Assembly (NCBI RefSeq): GCF_947497005.1
Contig: NZ_CANMFF010000001.1
Span: 372,001 to 436,000 of the forward strand
Source: an uncultured Ruegeria sp.
GTDB taxonomy: Bacteria > Pseudomonadota > Alphaproteobacteria > Rhodobacterales > Rhodobacteraceae
Reading direction: 5' to 3'
Length of the DNA stretch: 64,000 bases
Part shown: positions 25,211 to 34,691 of the stretch, one piece after another
How the letters are laid out: each line of letters begins with the position of its first letter
Numbering within the stretch: position 1 is the first letter of the stretch
Notes under the pieces: generated by a model
The model's input: the letters and a program-made list of their open reading frames with translations, nothing else
Database searches by the model: none
Told to the model about the DNA's origin: nothing
Program-made: the position numbers and the translations under genes

Positions 25211-25891
25211 TCAGACCCGCGCGTCGTTGATCTCATCCCAGGCGCGGTTGATGTCGATCATCTTTTTCTCGGCCAGTCGGATCGCCTCTTCCGGGACGCC
25301 CCGGGCCATCATGGCGTCCGGGTGCGTTTCGCGGACCAGTTGCCGCCAGATCTTGCGGATATCCGGCAATGGCATGTCATGCGGAACACCCAGAACCGTG
25401 TAAGGATCATTCGGCGCATCGGGCACGAAGCGAGCACGCAACGCTTTGAATTGGGCGTCGGTCTGCCCAAAAATCTGACTGACATCCTCCAGAAACGCAT
25501 TCTCATTCGGATGATAGAAGCCATCTGCCATCGCGATATGGAACAACCCTTCCATCAAATCGCAAAGCGTGGTGCTGTCTTCGGCAAACATCCGGGCGAT
25601 TTTACCGGCGTAATCCTGATAACCTGCAACGTCCGTGCGGGCCATGTTGAAGACCCGCGCGGCGCCGTCTTCATCCTCTCGCGCGATCTGGAACACGTCG
25701 CGGAAGGCGGTGACCTCGTCTCGGGTCACCTGACCGTCTGCCTTGGCCATTTTTGCGCCCAGTGCGATCACAGCGATCGTGAATGCCACTGACCGTTCGG
25801 GTGGCGAGCGCAACTTTTCAAAAACTGCGGTCAGGCTTTCGCCTTGGGCCAGCGCGCTCAGCGCATCGGATATGCGAGTCCAGATAGACAT
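25211..25891 (-). CDS. J-domain protein with N-terminal TerB-like domain
   Basis: 226 residues. Residues about 20-130 form a TerB-type helical domain ('VIALGAKMAKADGQVTRDEV' and 'IAMADGFYHPNENAFL', each with an acidic ADG motif). Residues about 160-226 form a J domain with the HPD tripeptide in 'RETHPDAMM', which would stimulate DnaK ATPase. The arrangement is that of DjlA C-terminal parts, but the N-terminal membrane helix of E. coli DjlA is absent. It is probably a cytoplasmic DnaK co-chaperone. Confidence 0.87.
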   Translation of the reverse strand: MSIWTRISDALSALAQGESLTAVFEKLRSPPERSVAFTIAVIALGAKMAKADGQVTRDEVTAFRDVFQIAREDEDGAARVFNMARTDVAGYQDYAGKIARMFAEDSTTLCDLMEGLFHIAMADGFYHPNENAFLEDVSQIFGQTDAQFKALRARFVPDAPNDPYTVLGVPHDMPLPDIRKIWRQLVRETHPDAMMARGVPEEAIRLAEKKMIDINRAWDEINDARV

Positions 25892-25936
25892 GGGCGTACA
25901 CTAGCGTCAGAGATTGCAGCTGTCAGGTGCGACAGA

Positions 25937-26425
25937 TCACTCCGGTGAAAGAATTTTCTGCATCAACACAAGATCCAGCCGCTGGCCCCACTTGAACCCA
26001 ACCTCGGGCATGCAGCCTACCTGCGAAAAACCGAGCGCCGCGTGAAATGCCACCGCGCCCGGATTGGCCGAAGATATGCCTGCAACCAGAACATGTACAC
26101 CGTCAGTTCGGGCGACGTCCTCCAGCGCGGCCATCAGCACGCGCCCAACGCCCCGTTCGCGCGCATCCGGCGACAGTTGGATCGAATGTTCGCACGTCTG
26201 AGCGTACCCGGGGCCGGCGCGAAACGGGGCATAGGTGGCGAAACCCAAGACGTGCTCATCATGCTCAGCAACCAGATACCCGTTGCCGCGCGCCTCGATA
26301 TCCGCTGCAATTTGCTCAGCGCTGCGCTCATCAGTTGTGAAGGTGACCAATGTCTCGCGAATGATCGCGTTGGTGATCCGGGTGATAGCGGGCGCGTCCG
26401 GCGCCCCGGCCGGGCGGATGATCAT
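25937..26425 (-). CDS. GNAT family N-acetyltransferase
   Basis: A 162-residue acetyltransferase of the phosphinothricin/methionine-sulfoximine acetyltransferase-like branch. Visible parts are 'IIRPAGAPDAPAITRITNA' at the start, 'LVAEHDEHVLGFATYAPFR' and the acetyl-CoA loop 'ARERGVGRVLMAALED' (R-x-x-G-V-G, residues about 92-97). The 'NPGAVAFHAALGF' motif is also typical. It uses acetyl-CoA to acylate an amine; the natural substrate is unknown. The start overlaps the end of the VOC gene by 4 bp (ATGA), so the two are coupled. Confidence 0.87.
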   Translation of the reverse strand: MIIRPAGAPDAPAITRITNAIIRETLVTFTTDERSAEQIAADIEARGNGYLVAEHDEHVLGFATYAPFRAGPGYAQTCEHSIQLSPDARERGVGRVLMAALEDVARTDGVHVLVAGISSANPGAVAFHAALGFSQVGCMPEVGFKWGQRLDLVLMQKILSPE

Positions 26426-27024
26426 TCCAGCACCCGAATCCCGTGAGGTGTCTCGAACTCCGCCCGGAGCGCCGCTGGGCCAGTGTCAAAAACTACCCGA
26501 TCCAGCTCACCCAGATGTTTGGCCAACGTCAGGGCGTCGGGGTGATACACAACCAAACGCTGCAACCGACACATACAGTCCGGCAGCATGTTCGCCGGGT
26601 GAAGGTCGCCTTGCCACTCGATAAGGGCGGGAAACAGGTTATCGAACGGCAAACGCCCGTTTGGTGGAACAGCCATACGCCATCGCAAGGCGCCGCGGGT
26701 CAGGTCGATGGGCTGCCCAACACCATCGGGAAACACCGAAAGCGAGGCTTCGATATCTTCAACCCGGCAAATCCAGTTGGTCAAACGCGGGCTGCCCTGA
26801 AAGAGATCCAGATCAAACCATCGTGTTCTATCCGGAGTTTGCGCCTGCGGGTCAATGGCAATCGCCTCCAGATAGAGACCATCTCCAAGGCCCAGCAATC
26901 TGTTATATGTGCCAAATTTTTCATGCTTGCCGCCGGGTTGCAACGCAACGCCAAGCGCCTGTTCGATATGGGCAGACGCGTCTTCAAGCGTTTCGCCCGC
27001 GACGGCCAGATGATCCAGTAACAT
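26422..27024 (-). CDS. VOC family (glyoxalase-like) protein
   Basis: A 200-residue protein with a glyoxalase-like fold (Glyoxalase_3 type). It begins 'LLDHLAVAGETLEDASAHIE' region with the first-strand His4, then 'HEKFGTYNRLLGLGDGLYLEAIA' region with a Glu in the position of a metal ligand. The C-terminal half has 'RLQRLVVYHPDA'. The reaction is unknown. It is the first gene of a two-gene unit with the GNAT gene. Confidence 0.82.
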   Translation of the reverse strand: MLLDHLAVAGETLEDASAHIEQALGVALQPGGKHEKFGTYNRLLGLGDGLYLEAIAIDPQAQTPDRTRWFDLDLFQGSPRLTNWICRVEDIEASLSVFPDGVGQPIDLTRGALRWRMAVPPNGRLPFDNLFPALIEWQGDLHPANMLPDCMCRLQRLVVYHPDALTLAKHLGELDRVVFDTGPAALRAEFETPHGIRVLE

Positions 27025-27044
27025 GCGCCACCTCCTGCAAAATT

Positions 27045-27080
27045 TACGGCCAGACCCTTGCGGATCTGGCCGTACTTTTT
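27045..27080 (-). terminator. Terminator hairpin between mutase and VOC genes
   Basis: A perfect 10-bp stem TACGGCCAGA/TCTGGCCGTA (27045-27054 and 27065-27074) with a 10-base loop. On the minus strand it is followed by AATTTT, and on the plus strand by CTTTTT. It lies downstream of the leftward mutase gene and probably ends that transcript. Confidence 0.75.
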
Positions 27081-27131
27081 CGATAAAGACACACGATCAC
27101 AAGATTTTTCGAAGAAAAATCCTGACCTACG

Positions 27132-29258
27132 TCAGCCTCCGGCTTTGCTGATCAGGCGCAGGATGTCCTGAGCAGCCTCCGGAATGTTGGTGCCTGGGCC
27201 GAAAATGGCCTTAACACCATGGTCGTACAGGAACTGATAATCCTGCTGTGGGATCACCCCACCACAGATCACGATAATGTCTTCGGCCCCTGCTTTCTTA
27301 AGTTCTTCGACCAACTGCGGGGCCAATGTCTTGTGGCCTGCCGCCTGAGACGAAATGCCGACAACATGCACATCGTTGTCTACGGCGTCCTGTGCCGCCT
27401 CGGCGGGTGTCTGGAACAGAGGGCCTACATCCACATCGAACCCGATGTCGGCAAAGGCCGTGGCGATAACCTTGGCGCCGCGATCATGCCCGTCCTGACC
27501 CATCTTGACCACCAACAGACGGGGGCGACGACCCTCGACCTCGGCAAAGTCTTCGATGGATTTCTGAATGGCGGCAAAGCCTTCATCGCCTTCATAGGCC
27601 GCGCCATAGACACCGGCCAGCGTCTTCACTTCGGCGCGGTGACGACCAAATTCTTTCTCCATTGCCATGCTGATCTCTCCTACGGATGCACGGGCGCGGG
27701 CGGCTTCGACCGCAGCGGCCAACAGGTTTCCGCCCTCGCGGGCAGTTGTGGTCAGAGCGTCCAGCGCTTGAAGGCAAGCCGCTTCATCACGCGTAGCACG
27801 AATGCGTTCCAACCGCGCGACCTGAGCCTCGCGCACAGCGACGTTGTCGACGTCCAGAATATCGATCGGGTCTTCCTGTTCCTTGCGGTATTTGTTGACG
27901 CCGACGATCACCTCATCGCCCCGGTCGATCATCGCCTGACGGCGGGCGGCGCTTTCTTCGATGCGCAGCTTGGGCATACCCGAGGCAACGGCCTTGGTCA
28001 TGCCGCCCATTTCCTCGACCTCTTCCATCAGGGTCCAGGCTTTTTCGACCAACTCACTGGTCAGGCTTTCGATGTAGTAAGAGCCTGCCAACGGATCGAC
28101 CACATCGGTCACGCCAGTTTCCTCTTGCAACACAAGCTGCGTGTTCCGAGCGATACGGGCCGAGAAATCGGTGGGCAGGGCAATCGCCTCGTCCAACGCG
28201 TTGGTGTGCAGCGACTGGGTGCCGCCCAGAACCGCGCTCATCGCCTCATAGGCGGTGCGGATCACGTTGTTGTAGGGGTCTTGTTCCTGCAAGCTGACGC
28301 CCGAGGTCTGGCAGTGGGTTCGCAACATCTTGGAGCGTTCGGATTTTGCCCCAAAGTCGGTCATAACACGGTGCCACAGCGTCCGTGCAGCACGCAGCTT
28401 GGCGATCTCCATGAAGAAATTCATGCCAATGGCGAAGAAGAAGGACAGACGGCCTGCGAATTTGTCCACGTCCATCCCCGCCTGCGTCGCAGCGCGGACG
28501 TACTCGCGCCCGTCCGCCAGCGTATAGGCCAGTTCCTGCACCAGGTTCGCCCCGGCCTCCTGCATATGATAGCCTGAGATCGAGATCGAGTTGAACTTGG
28601 GCATCTCGTTCGACGTATAGTCGATGATGTCCGCGATGATCTTCATCGACGGTTCAGGCGGATAGATATAGGTGTTGCGCACCATGAACTCTTTCAGAAT
28701 GTCGTTCTGAATGGTGCCGGATAGCACGGACTTGTCATGGCCCTGCTCTTCACCCGCAACAATGAAACTGGCCAGGATCGGAACAACTGCGCCGTTCATC
28801 GTCATTGATACCGAGACCTTGTCCAACGGAATACCGTCGAACAGGATCTTCATGTCTTCGACACTGTCGATTGCGACACCGGCTTTGCCGACATCACCAA
28901 CGACGCGGGGATGGTCGCTGTCGTATCCACGGTGCGTTGCAAGATCGAATGCGACCGAGACGCCCTGCTGCCCCGCCGCCAGATTGCGGCGGTAAAACGC
29001 GTTGGATTCCTCGGCTGTTGAAAAGCCAGCATATTGGCGGATCGTCCAGGGACGGCCTGCATACATCGTGGCCTTCACACCGCGTGTGAACGGTCCAAAA
29101 CCCGGCAACGAGCCCATATGCGGCAGATCGGCTGTGTCTTCCTGCGTATAGAGCGGCTTGACGTCGATGCCTTCCAGCGTCTCTTTAGTCAGGTCGTCCA
29201 ACGGACGTCCACGCAGTTCTTTCTCGGCCAGCGCTTTCCAGTCCTTGGTGTCGGTCAT
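27132..29258 (-). CDS. scpA: Methylmalonyl-CoA mutase
   Basis: A 708-residue adenosylcobalamin enzyme that isomerises methylmalonyl-CoA to succinyl-CoA in the cytoplasm. The N-terminal TIM barrel has '[18 protein letters not shown]' region and '[20 protein letters not shown]' region. The barrel active site has '[16 protein letters not shown]' region. The C-terminal cobalamin-binding domain (residues about 575-708) has the base-off ligand motif D-G-H-D-R-G in '[16 protein letters not shown]', '[17 protein letters not shown]' region and '[12 protein letters not shown]'. It is a single-chain enzyme, with no separate small subunit. It lies 0.7 kb from pccA on the same strand, with one opposing gene between. 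Confidence 0.97.
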   Translation of the reverse strand: MTDTKDWKALAEKELRGRPLDDLTKETLEGIDVKPLYTQEDTADLPHMGSLPGFGPFTRGVKATMYAGRPWTIRQYAGFSTAEESNAFYRRNLAAGQQGVSVAFDLATHRGYDSDHPRVVGDVGKAGVAIDSVEDMKILFDGIPLDKVSVSMTMNGAVVPILASFIVAGEEQGHDKSVLSGTIQNDILKEFMVRNTYIYPPEPSMKIIADIIDYTSNEMPKFNSISISGYHMQEAGANLVQELAYTLADGREYVRAATQAGMDVDKFAGRLSFFFAIGMNFFMEIAKLRAARTLWHRVMTDFGAKSERSKMLRTHCQTSGVSLQEQDPYNNVIRTAYEAMSAVLGGTQSLHTNALDEAIALPTDFSARIARNTQLVLQEETGVTDVVDPLAGSYYIESLTSELVEKAWTLMEEVEEMGGMTKAVASGMPKLRIEESAARRQAMIDRGDEVIVGVNKYRKEQEDPIDILDVDNVAVREAQVARLERIRATRDEAACLQALDALTTTAREGGNLLAAAVEAARARASVGEISMAMEKEFGRHRAEVKTLAGVYGAAYEGDEGFAAIQKSIEDFAEVEGRRPRLLVVKMGQDGHDRGAKVIATAFADIGFDVDVGPLFQTPAEAAQDAVDNDVHVVGISSQAAGHKTLAPQLVEELKKAGAEDIIVICGGVIPQQDYQFLYDHGVKAIFGPGTNIPEAAQDILRLISKAGG

Positions 29259-29426
29259 TTCGTTTTCCTCTCGTCAATTCGGATGGCGGCAGTCGAAGTC
29301 TTCCGCATTGAGGTCTTGCACTTGGCCGTTTCATTCAGGCGCACGCGCGACATTTTGAGTGTTTGGTATAAATCGTCGGTCGCAATCGCGCGCTCAGAGG
29401 CTATATTCGAAGGAACAGGAGGCCAT

Positions 29427-29873
29427 ATGACACGCACGCTTGCCTTTGTTTTCTCGGCACTAATCCCGCTGTCCGTCTGGGCGGCAGATGGAACGGCGAC
29501 TACGGATGACAGCTTTGTCCTCCCAGTCGGTGACAGTGAACTCAGCGAATATCTATGGGTCAGCCGCCCCATTGTTGTCTTTGCCGACACACCCGCCGAT
29601 CCGCGTTTCCAGCAGCAGATCGACATGTTGGTTGAAGGCGAGGCAGCCATGCGGGATCGTGACGTGGTGGTTTTGACTGATACCGACCCGTCGGCGCGGT
29701 CCCCGATCCGGTCACAGTTGCGCCCGCGCGGGTTCCAGATGGTGTTTGTCGACAAGGATGGTGTAGTCAAACTGCGCAAACCCAGCCCGTGGAGCGTTCG
29801 CGAGATTGGCCGGTCTATCGACAAAACCCCCCTGCGCGAGCGCGAAATTCGCGACCGCCGCGAGGGCGGTTGA
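29427..29873 (+). CDS. Exported DUF4174-type protein
   Basis: 148 residues with a signal peptide (MTRTLAFVFSALIPLSVWA). The mature part 'SRPIVVFADTPADPRFQQQI' and 'GFQMVFVDKDGVVKLRKPSP' region match the thioredoxin-like DUF4174 family, which lacks an active-site CxxC; there is no cysteine here. The start at 29427 follows AGGAGG. It sits between the leftward mutase and pccA genes on the opposite strand, so it has its own promoter in the 168-bp gap before it. Function unknown. Confidence 0.82.
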   Translation: MTRTLAFVFSALIPLSVWAADGTATTDDSFVLPVGDSELSEYLWVSRPIVVFADTPADPRFQQQIDMLVEGEAAMRDRDVVVLTDTDPSARSPIRSQLRPRGFQMVFVDKDGVVKLRKPSPWSVREIGRSIDKTPLREREIRDRREGG

Positions 29874-29941
29874 GCGCTTTCGGCATATCCCACCGCCCCG
29901 GCACAACGCTCCGGGACGGTTGAATTGTATGTTGAAAGCGC
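29874..29941. terminator. Nested hairpin in the convergent gap
   Basis: The outer arms GCGCTTTC (29874-29881) and GAAAGCGC (29934-29941) pair perfectly. Inside them CCGCCCCGG (29893-29901) pairs with CCGGGACGG (29911-29919) with one mismatch. It fills the gap between the convergent DUF4174 and pccA genes. There is no T run; a bidirectional stop or mRNA-end protection is likely. Confidence 0.45.
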
Positions 29942-29949
29942 AGTCATGA

Positions 29950-31995
29950 TCACTCGAACTCGATGATCACTTCGTCCACGGCGAGGCTGTCGCCGGGGCC
30001 TGCATTGATCTTGGCAACGGTGCCCTTCTTCTCGGCACGCAGGATGTTTTCCATCTTCATCGCCTCGATGGTGCACAGTGCCTGACCTTCCTGCACTTCC
30101 TGCCCTACTTCGACGTCAATCTTCACGATCAGGCCGGGCATCGGGCAGAGCAGCATTTTCGAAGTATCCGGCGGCAGTTTTTCCGGCATCAGCTTGGCCA
30201 ATTCCGCCTGACGCGGACGTCGCACCCGCACCTTCATATCGGCACCGCGGTTGCGAATGCGGAACCCGCCTGAAATCTTACCGACCTTCAGAACCAACGG
30301 GCTGCCGTCAACGTCCAACATCGCCAATTGATCGCCCGGTGTCCAATCCGAAGAAACGCGAATGGTTGTATCGTCTTCGAACTTGACCGTTGCGCCTTCT
30401 TTGTCAGCATTAACCTGAACCGGGAATTCGAGGCCTTCCAGTGAAACGACCCAGCGCTTGCCGACTTTGCGTTCATGGTTGTCCATGCGGCCTGAAACTC
30501 GAGTGCGACGAATTTCTTCAATACGATGCATCGCCGCGCAAGAAGCTGCAATCCGACGAAGATCAAGTTCAGGCAGCGCTACACCTTCGAACCCGTCCGG
30601 ATATTCTTCGGCAATGAACGCAGTAGTCATGTCGCCACTGATAAATTTCGGGTGATCCATCACAGCCGACAGGAACGGCAGGTTGTGACCGATGCCTTCC
30701 ACCTCGAAACTGTCCAGCGCCACACGCATCGCTTCGATCGCCTGTTCGCGAGTTGGCGCCCAAGTGCAGAGCTTGGCGATCATCGGGTCGTAATACATGC
30801 TGATCTCGCCGCCCTCATAGACGCCAGTATCATTGCGCACAGCGGCTTCACCTTCCGGCGCATCGCCTTGCCATTTGCCGTTGACCAGCATCGGGCCAGC
30901 CGCTGTTTCTTGCGGAGGGCGATAACGCGACAGGCGACCAATCGACGGAAGGAAGCCCCGATACGGGTCTTCAGCATACAGGCGATTCTCAATGGCCCAG
31001 CCAGTCAGTGTGACGTCATCCTGCGTGATCGTCAGCTTCTCGCCCGCTGCTACACGGATCATCTGTTCGACCAGATCGACGCCGGTGATCAGTTCAGTAA
31101 CGGGGTGCTCCACCTGCAAACGAGTGTTCATTTCGAGGAAGTAGAAGTTCTTGTCTCCGTCCACGATGAATTCGACCGTGCCTGCGCTGGCGTAGTTCAC
31201 AGCCTGGGCCAGCGCGACAGCCTGTTCGCCCATCGCCTTGCGGGTTTCCGGATCAAGGAAGGGTGATGGTGCCTCTTCAACCACCTTCTGGTTCCGGCGC
31301 TGGATCGAACATTCACGCTCGCCCAGATAGATGCCGTTGCCATGGCTGTCACACAAAACCTGAATTTCGATGTGGCGCGGTTGTGTCACGAACTTCTCGA
31401 TAAAAATCCGGTCATCACCAAACGAGTTTGCAGCCTCGTTCTTGGACGATTGGAAACCCTCGCGCGCCTCTTCGTCGGTCCACGCAATTCGCATGCCCTT
31501 ACCACCGCCACCGGCACTGGCCTTGATCATGACAGGATAACCGATTTCGTTCGAGATCTTCACCGCCTCGTCCGCGTCTTCGATCAGGCCCATGTAACCG
31601 GGAACAGTCGAAACACCAGCCTCTTGTGCAATCTTTTTCGAGGTGATCTTGTCACCCATGCTTTCGATCGCACCAACCGGAGGGCCGACAAATGCGACGC
31701 CTTCAGCCTCGAGTGCTTGGGCGAACTTCGAGTTTTCTGACAGGAACCCATAGCCCGGGTGCACCGCCTGCGCACCGCTTTGACGTATGGCATCCATAAC
31801 CTTGTCGATCACGATATAGGACTGGTTGGCCGGCGGCGGGCCGATATGCACGGCCTCATCTGCCATCGACACATGCAGCGCGTTCTTGTCCGCGTCCGAG
31901 AAAATGGCAACGGTGCCGATACCCATCTTGCGAGCGGTCTTGATGACACGGCAGGCGATTTCGCCCCGGTTGGCGATCAGGATCTTATTGAACAT
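29950..31995 (-). CDS. pccA: Propionyl-CoA carboxylase, biotin-carrying alpha subunit
   Basis: A 681-residue subunit that carboxylates biotin with ATP and bicarbonate and passes the carboxyl to PccB, giving methylmalonyl-CoA. The N-terminal biotin carboxylase begins 'FNKILIANRGEIACRVI' and has the ATP-grasp glycine loop 'KASAGGGGKGMRIAW' (residues about 155-169). The linker BT domain follows, and the C-terminal biotinyl domain has 'IEAMKMENILRAE' with Lys647 as the biotin site. The SD is AAAGGACG. It is separated from pccB by a porin, two unknown genes and a small lipoprotein gene, so subunits are encoded in different transcripts. Confidence 0.96.
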   Translation of the reverse strand: MFNKILIANRGEIACRVIKTARKMGIGTVAIFSDADKNALHVSMADEAVHIGPPPANQSYIVIDKVMDAIRQSGAQAVHPGYGFLSENSKFAQALEAEGVAFVGPPVGAIESMGDKITSKKIAQEAGVSTVPGYMGLIEDADEAVKISNEIGYPVMIKASAGGGGKGMRIAWTDEEAREGFQSSKNEAANSFGDDRIFIEKFVTQPRHIEIQVLCDSHGNGIYLGERECSIQRRNQKVVEEAPSPFLDPETRKAMGEQAVALAQAVNYASAGTVEFIVDGDKNFYFLEMNTRLQVEHPVTELITGVDLVEQMIRVAAGEKLTITQDDVTLTGWAIENRLYAEDPYRGFLPSIGRLSRYRPPQETAAGPMLVNGKWQGDAPEGEAAVRNDTGVYEGGEISMYYDPMIAKLCTWAPTREQAIEAMRVALDSFEVEGIGHNLPFLSAVMDHPKFISGDMTTAFIAEEYPDGFEGVALPELDLRRIAASCAAMHRIEEIRRTRVSGRMDNHERKVGKRWVVSLEGLEFPVQVNADKEGATVKFEDDTTIRVSSDWTPGDQLAMLDVDGSPLVLKVGKISGGFRIRNRGADMKVRVRRPRQAELAKLMPEKLPPDTSKMLLCPMPGLIVKIDVEVGQEVQEGQALCTIEAMKMENILRAEKKGTVAKINAGPGDSLAVDEVIIEFE

Positions 31996-32111
31996 GGAAC
32001 GTCCTTTGGCTTGGTGTTCTGGAAACGCAAAACGCCGCCGCAGGGAATGATCCCGACGACGGCGTGATGCGCGATGACGGTCGAGGCGACAGGCGCCTCG
32101 AAATAATTTCG

Positions 32112-32315
32112 TTAGTTACAGGTGTTCTGCGTTTTGCAGTAAAGCACGTTGCCCGCCGCACCGACGGCTGCGCCAAACAACGGGTCGGCGCTGAGGACCG
32201 CTGCCCCAACCGCCCCTGCGCCACCGCCCAGGATCGCTTGTTCACCCGTGGTGTCACCGCAGGCAGCCAAGCCTGCGCAGGTCGCTGCAACGAGGAAAAT
32301 TTTTGAGATTCGCAT
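32112..32315 (-). CDS. Small lipoprotein, function unknown
   Basis: A 67-residue protein with a signal peptide and lipobox (ATCAGLAAC). The mature part is Gly/Ala-rich ('AILGGGAGAVGAAVLSADPL' and 'GAAVGAAGNVLYC'), a pattern seen in small 'glycine zipper' lipoproteins of the cell envelope. It ends with two Cys. The ATG at 32315 is chosen because it begins the signal and has AAAGGG about 8 bp upstream; the longer frame from 32366 is unlikely. It lies 117 bp upstream of pccA on the same strand. Confidence 0.8.
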   Translation of the reverse strand: MRISKIFLVAATCAGLAACGDTTGEQAILGGGAGAVGAAVLSADPLFGAAVGAAGNVLYCKTQNTCN

Positions 32316-32445
32316 AGTGACTGCCCTTTTGGTTGTTTTGCTTCGTTTGCGCTCTGATGCGCGCAACGCGGCTTGTTATTCAATATCAACCAGCGCGCAG
32401 GTCCGTTTTGTGCAAGATTTTGCTGCTTTTTGCTTGCGGGGCGCA

Positions 32446-32494
32446 CAAAGAAAAACGCGGACAGGTCTTTGTGGGGAACACAAGCCTGCCCGCG
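32446..32494 (-). terminator. Rho-independent terminator, leftward, without a gene upstream
   Basis: Arms 32456-32473 and 32479-32494 form a long, slightly imperfect hairpin (GC-rich base CGCGG/CCGCG). On the minus strand it is followed by TTTTTCTTTG (32455-32446). No minus-strand gene lies to its right before the porin, so the transcript it ends is unexplained. Confidence 0.65.
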
Positions 32495-32560
32495 CAAGGA
32501 AGGGGTACGGAATAGTAGGTGCATGTGCGGCGCAGGCAAAGTAGAGCCGCACGGCCTGAT
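32450..32560 (-). ncRNA. Candidate small RNA
   Basis: The minus strand between about 32560 and 32450 carries a 7-bp-stem hairpin (32524-32551) and then the terminator above, the usual shape of a trans-acting small RNA of about 100 nt. A poor promoter-like sequence (TTGCCG with an AT-rich box 17-18 bp later) lies near 32590-32562. It resembles no sRNA family that I know. Confidence 0.35.
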
Positions 32561-32965
32561 CAGTTTGCACAGCACAATCTCACCGGCAAACACAGTATTG
32601 TTTCCTTTTGGCATCTCGGCTGGTTTCTGCCCATATCGCGGCACGTCGCGCAGATTTGCGCCGACACCAATTCGTCTCTGAACAGAGGCGGACAACCAAA
32701 GTCGCGTCACAGTTTCGTGACAAAACAAGCCGCTCACAATTCTTTTTGCAATTGCAGCATCACGAATCCCGCTCAGCTCTTGAGATAAAGAACCGCCTTG
32801 TCTCAACGCGTTATCGAGGCAGTTCAAGGCCACGTGATTCAACACAGTGAAAAACACACATTTACTTGAAAAATAAGGACATTCTCTTCTCGTTCTCGTG
32901 ATTTCCCACGAATTCCTCTGCGTGAAACGGTCCCCGTGCACACTCGCACTCAAAGGAACACCCAC

Positions 32966-34117
32966 ATGACGACTAAAAGAATAAAGGCACTCCTGCTCGC
33001 TGCCTCTGCGCTCAGTGTGACCAGCACGCTTGCCGTTGCTCAGGATGCCCAAACCCAGGCCGAGCTTGATGCTTTGCGCGCCCGGGTCGAAGCGCTGGAA
33101 TCCGCCAAGAGCGGTCCGGCCAATGGAGATTTTCGCATCGGCAACACCGTTTTGGACGTTTACGGTTACGTGAAAGCCGATTTTTTCTATGATTTCGAGT
33201 TCGATCAAGGCGATACGGCATTCGTGAATGTCATCGGCGAGCCCTCGGCCGCGACGGATGGCACATTTGGTGCCACGGTCCGCCAATCGCGGATCGGATT
33301 GCGCACCACCACCCCAAGCGGTATCGGCGATATCGGCGGGCAGTTGGAACTTGATCTGTTCGGTTCGGGAGGCACGGCTGAATTGCGCGTACGTCACGCA
33401 AATATCACCATCGGTGACAACTGGCTGATCGGTCAGACATGGACCAACTTCATGCCGCTGGACACGTACCCGACCTCGGTCGAATTCAACGGTCCCGTTG
33501 GTATTCCCTTCGCGCGTGTTCCACAGGTCCGCTATACAAATTCCTTCGGGACAAACACGTCTTTTTCTGTTTCGATCGAAGAGAACGTCAGCGGCTCGAA
33601 CTCGGACGATCCGGTTTTGACCGCAGCTGCCGAGTACAACGACGGGACATATGTCGCGCGCATTTCGGGCCTCTACGGCAAAGCAGAATCCGGCAACGTT
33701 GAAGTTGATCAGACCGGCTTTACTGTTTCCGGTTCCATTCGCCCATGGCAGGGTGGCCTGTTCCAAGTCAACTATGTCAACGGCGAGGCGATCGGCCCGT
33801 ATCTGATCGGCCTTGGTGATGCCATCGTCAACGGTCAGGCCAATGACGTGGATGGGTACACCATCGAATTCCGTCAGGACCTGAGCCCGAAATGGAACGT
33901 AGGTATTTCCTATGGTCGGGAAGATTATGATCTGGCGACCTCGACCGGCACCCTGTCGTTTACCGAGCTGGAAACGATCCACGTCAATGCTTTCTACAAA
34001 GCAACCGACAATCTGACACTCAGCGCTGAATACATATATGGCGAGCGGAACGACGCGCCAACTGGTAGAACCTTTGATGGAAACCGGGTTCAACTTGCAG
34101 CTCAGCTGAACTTCTGA
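32966..34117 (+). CDS. DcaP-like trimeric outer-membrane porin
   Basis: A 383-residue outer-membrane beta-barrel protein. Residues 1-25 are the signal peptide, ending SVTSTLAVAQ. A short coiled coil ('AELDALRARVEALESAK') follows, then 'IGNTVLDVYGYVKADFFYDF' region, the first barrel strand of DcaP-type porins. 'IGLRTTTPSGIGDIGGQLE' region and 'LIGQTWTNFMPLDTYPTSVE' region are typical internal segments, and the last strand ends in Phe ('VQLAAQLNF'). The ATG at 32966 has AAAGGA upstream; a GTG at 32936 is in frame but gives no better signal. Substrates of such porins are often dicarboxylates or small organic acids. Confidence 0.88.
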   Translation: MTTKRIKALLLAASALSVTSTLAVAQDAQTQAELDALRARVEALESAKSGPANGDFRIGNTVLDVYGYVKADFFYDFEFDQGDTAFVNVIGEPSAATDGTFGATVRQSRIGLRTTTPSGIGDIGGQLELDLFGSGGTAELRVRHANITIGDNWLIGQTWTNFMPLDTYPTSVEFNGPVGIPFARVPQVRYTNSFGTNTSFSVSIEENVSGSNSDDPVLTAAAEYNDGTYVARISGLYGKAESGNVEVDQTGFTVSGSIRPWQGGLFQVNYVNGEAIGPYLIGLGDAIVNGQANDVDGYTIEFRQDLSPKWNVGISYGREDYDLATSTGTLSFTELETIHVNAFYKATDNLTLSAEYIYGERNDAPTGRTFDGNRVQLAAQLNF

Positions 34118-34128
34118 TGCCACACACG

Positions 34129-34154
34129 GATCCTGCCCGGCTTCGGGCAGGATC
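34129..34154 (+). terminator. Strong hairpin after the porin gene
   Basis: A perfect 11-bp stem GATCCTGCCCG/CGGGCAGGATC with a 4-base loop, starting 12 bp after the porin stop. There is no T run. It may terminate or protect the abundant porin mRNA. Confidence 0.6.
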
Positions 34155-34204
34155 ATCCCGAAACCGGATGTCACAGGCTGATATGCGGCAATCAGAGTCA
34201 TGAT

Positions 34205-34558
34205 TCAGGTCGCCCCGTCGATCACATCCGGAAAGGACGCGCGTGCAGCCGTCACATCGATCACAAGCAAAGCGTCGTAGCTTGCCGGATCAAATGGATC
34301 TTCTGCAGGGATGACTTCGCGTTCGAACAGCCAGTTCAGGCGCCCTGCATCAAGATTGCCCCGCTCGAACGGCTGATCGCCGAAATGAGCCCACAGTGCT
34401 TGCATGAACGCGGTGTCTGCACGCCTGTCTGCCGGTCTACGATCCCGAAACCGATCCCGACGTGTCAGCGGTGTAACGCCCTTGGGATTGGCGCGGCGAA
34501 TGGTGAACTGAAAGTCAGTGCCCGTTAGACGACCAGGAAACCCGCGATGTTTCAACAT
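34205..34558 (-). CDS. Hypothetical protein
   Basis: 117 residues, no signal or membrane segment, Arg- and Asp-rich. 'RDRFRDRRPADRRADTAFMQ' is a basic stretch at residues 34-53. 'LWAHFGDQPFERGNLDAGRLNWLFEREVI' region and 'PASYDALLVIDVT' look like a folded C-terminal half. I do not recognise the family; a small conserved cytoplasmic protein is likely. It is convergent with the porin and stands alone. Confidence 0.65.
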   Translation of the reverse strand: MLKHRGFPGRLTGTDFQFTIRRANPKGVTPLTRRDRFRDRRPADRRADTAFMQALWAHFGDQPFERGNLDAGRLNWLFEREVIPAEDPFDPASYDALLVIDVTAARASFPDVIDGAT

Positions 34559-34691
34559 GGCGACACTCCTTGCCCCAATTTCGCAGACATAAGAATTTCG
34601 AAACCGAAAAGGGAAGGGATCATATTGCGCACCTCCAAAGCCGCACCGTTGGTCTGAGATGCTTTGAAATCATGACACCAAATGCACATGG

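Larger units (their letters stand above)
32316..32965. other. 650-bp intergenic region, lipoprotein / porin
   Basis: This is the longest gap in the window. It contains the 5' region of the small lipoprotein gene, a leftward terminator-like hairpin (32446-32494), another hairpin with 7-bp arms GTGCGGC/GCCGCAC at 32524-32551, and an AT-rich stretch before the rightward porin gene. Open frames that cross it have no ribosome-binding site and no recognisable protein signature. A noncoding RNA on the minus strand is possible. Confidence 0.6.

Noticed and set aside
31985..34201. A 738-codon open frame on the minus strand across the porin and neighbouring genes
   Set aside because: It is antisense to the porin at 32966 and crosses a terminator, has no family-like sequence and no ribosome-binding site. 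Long antisense frames are common in GC-rich DNA.
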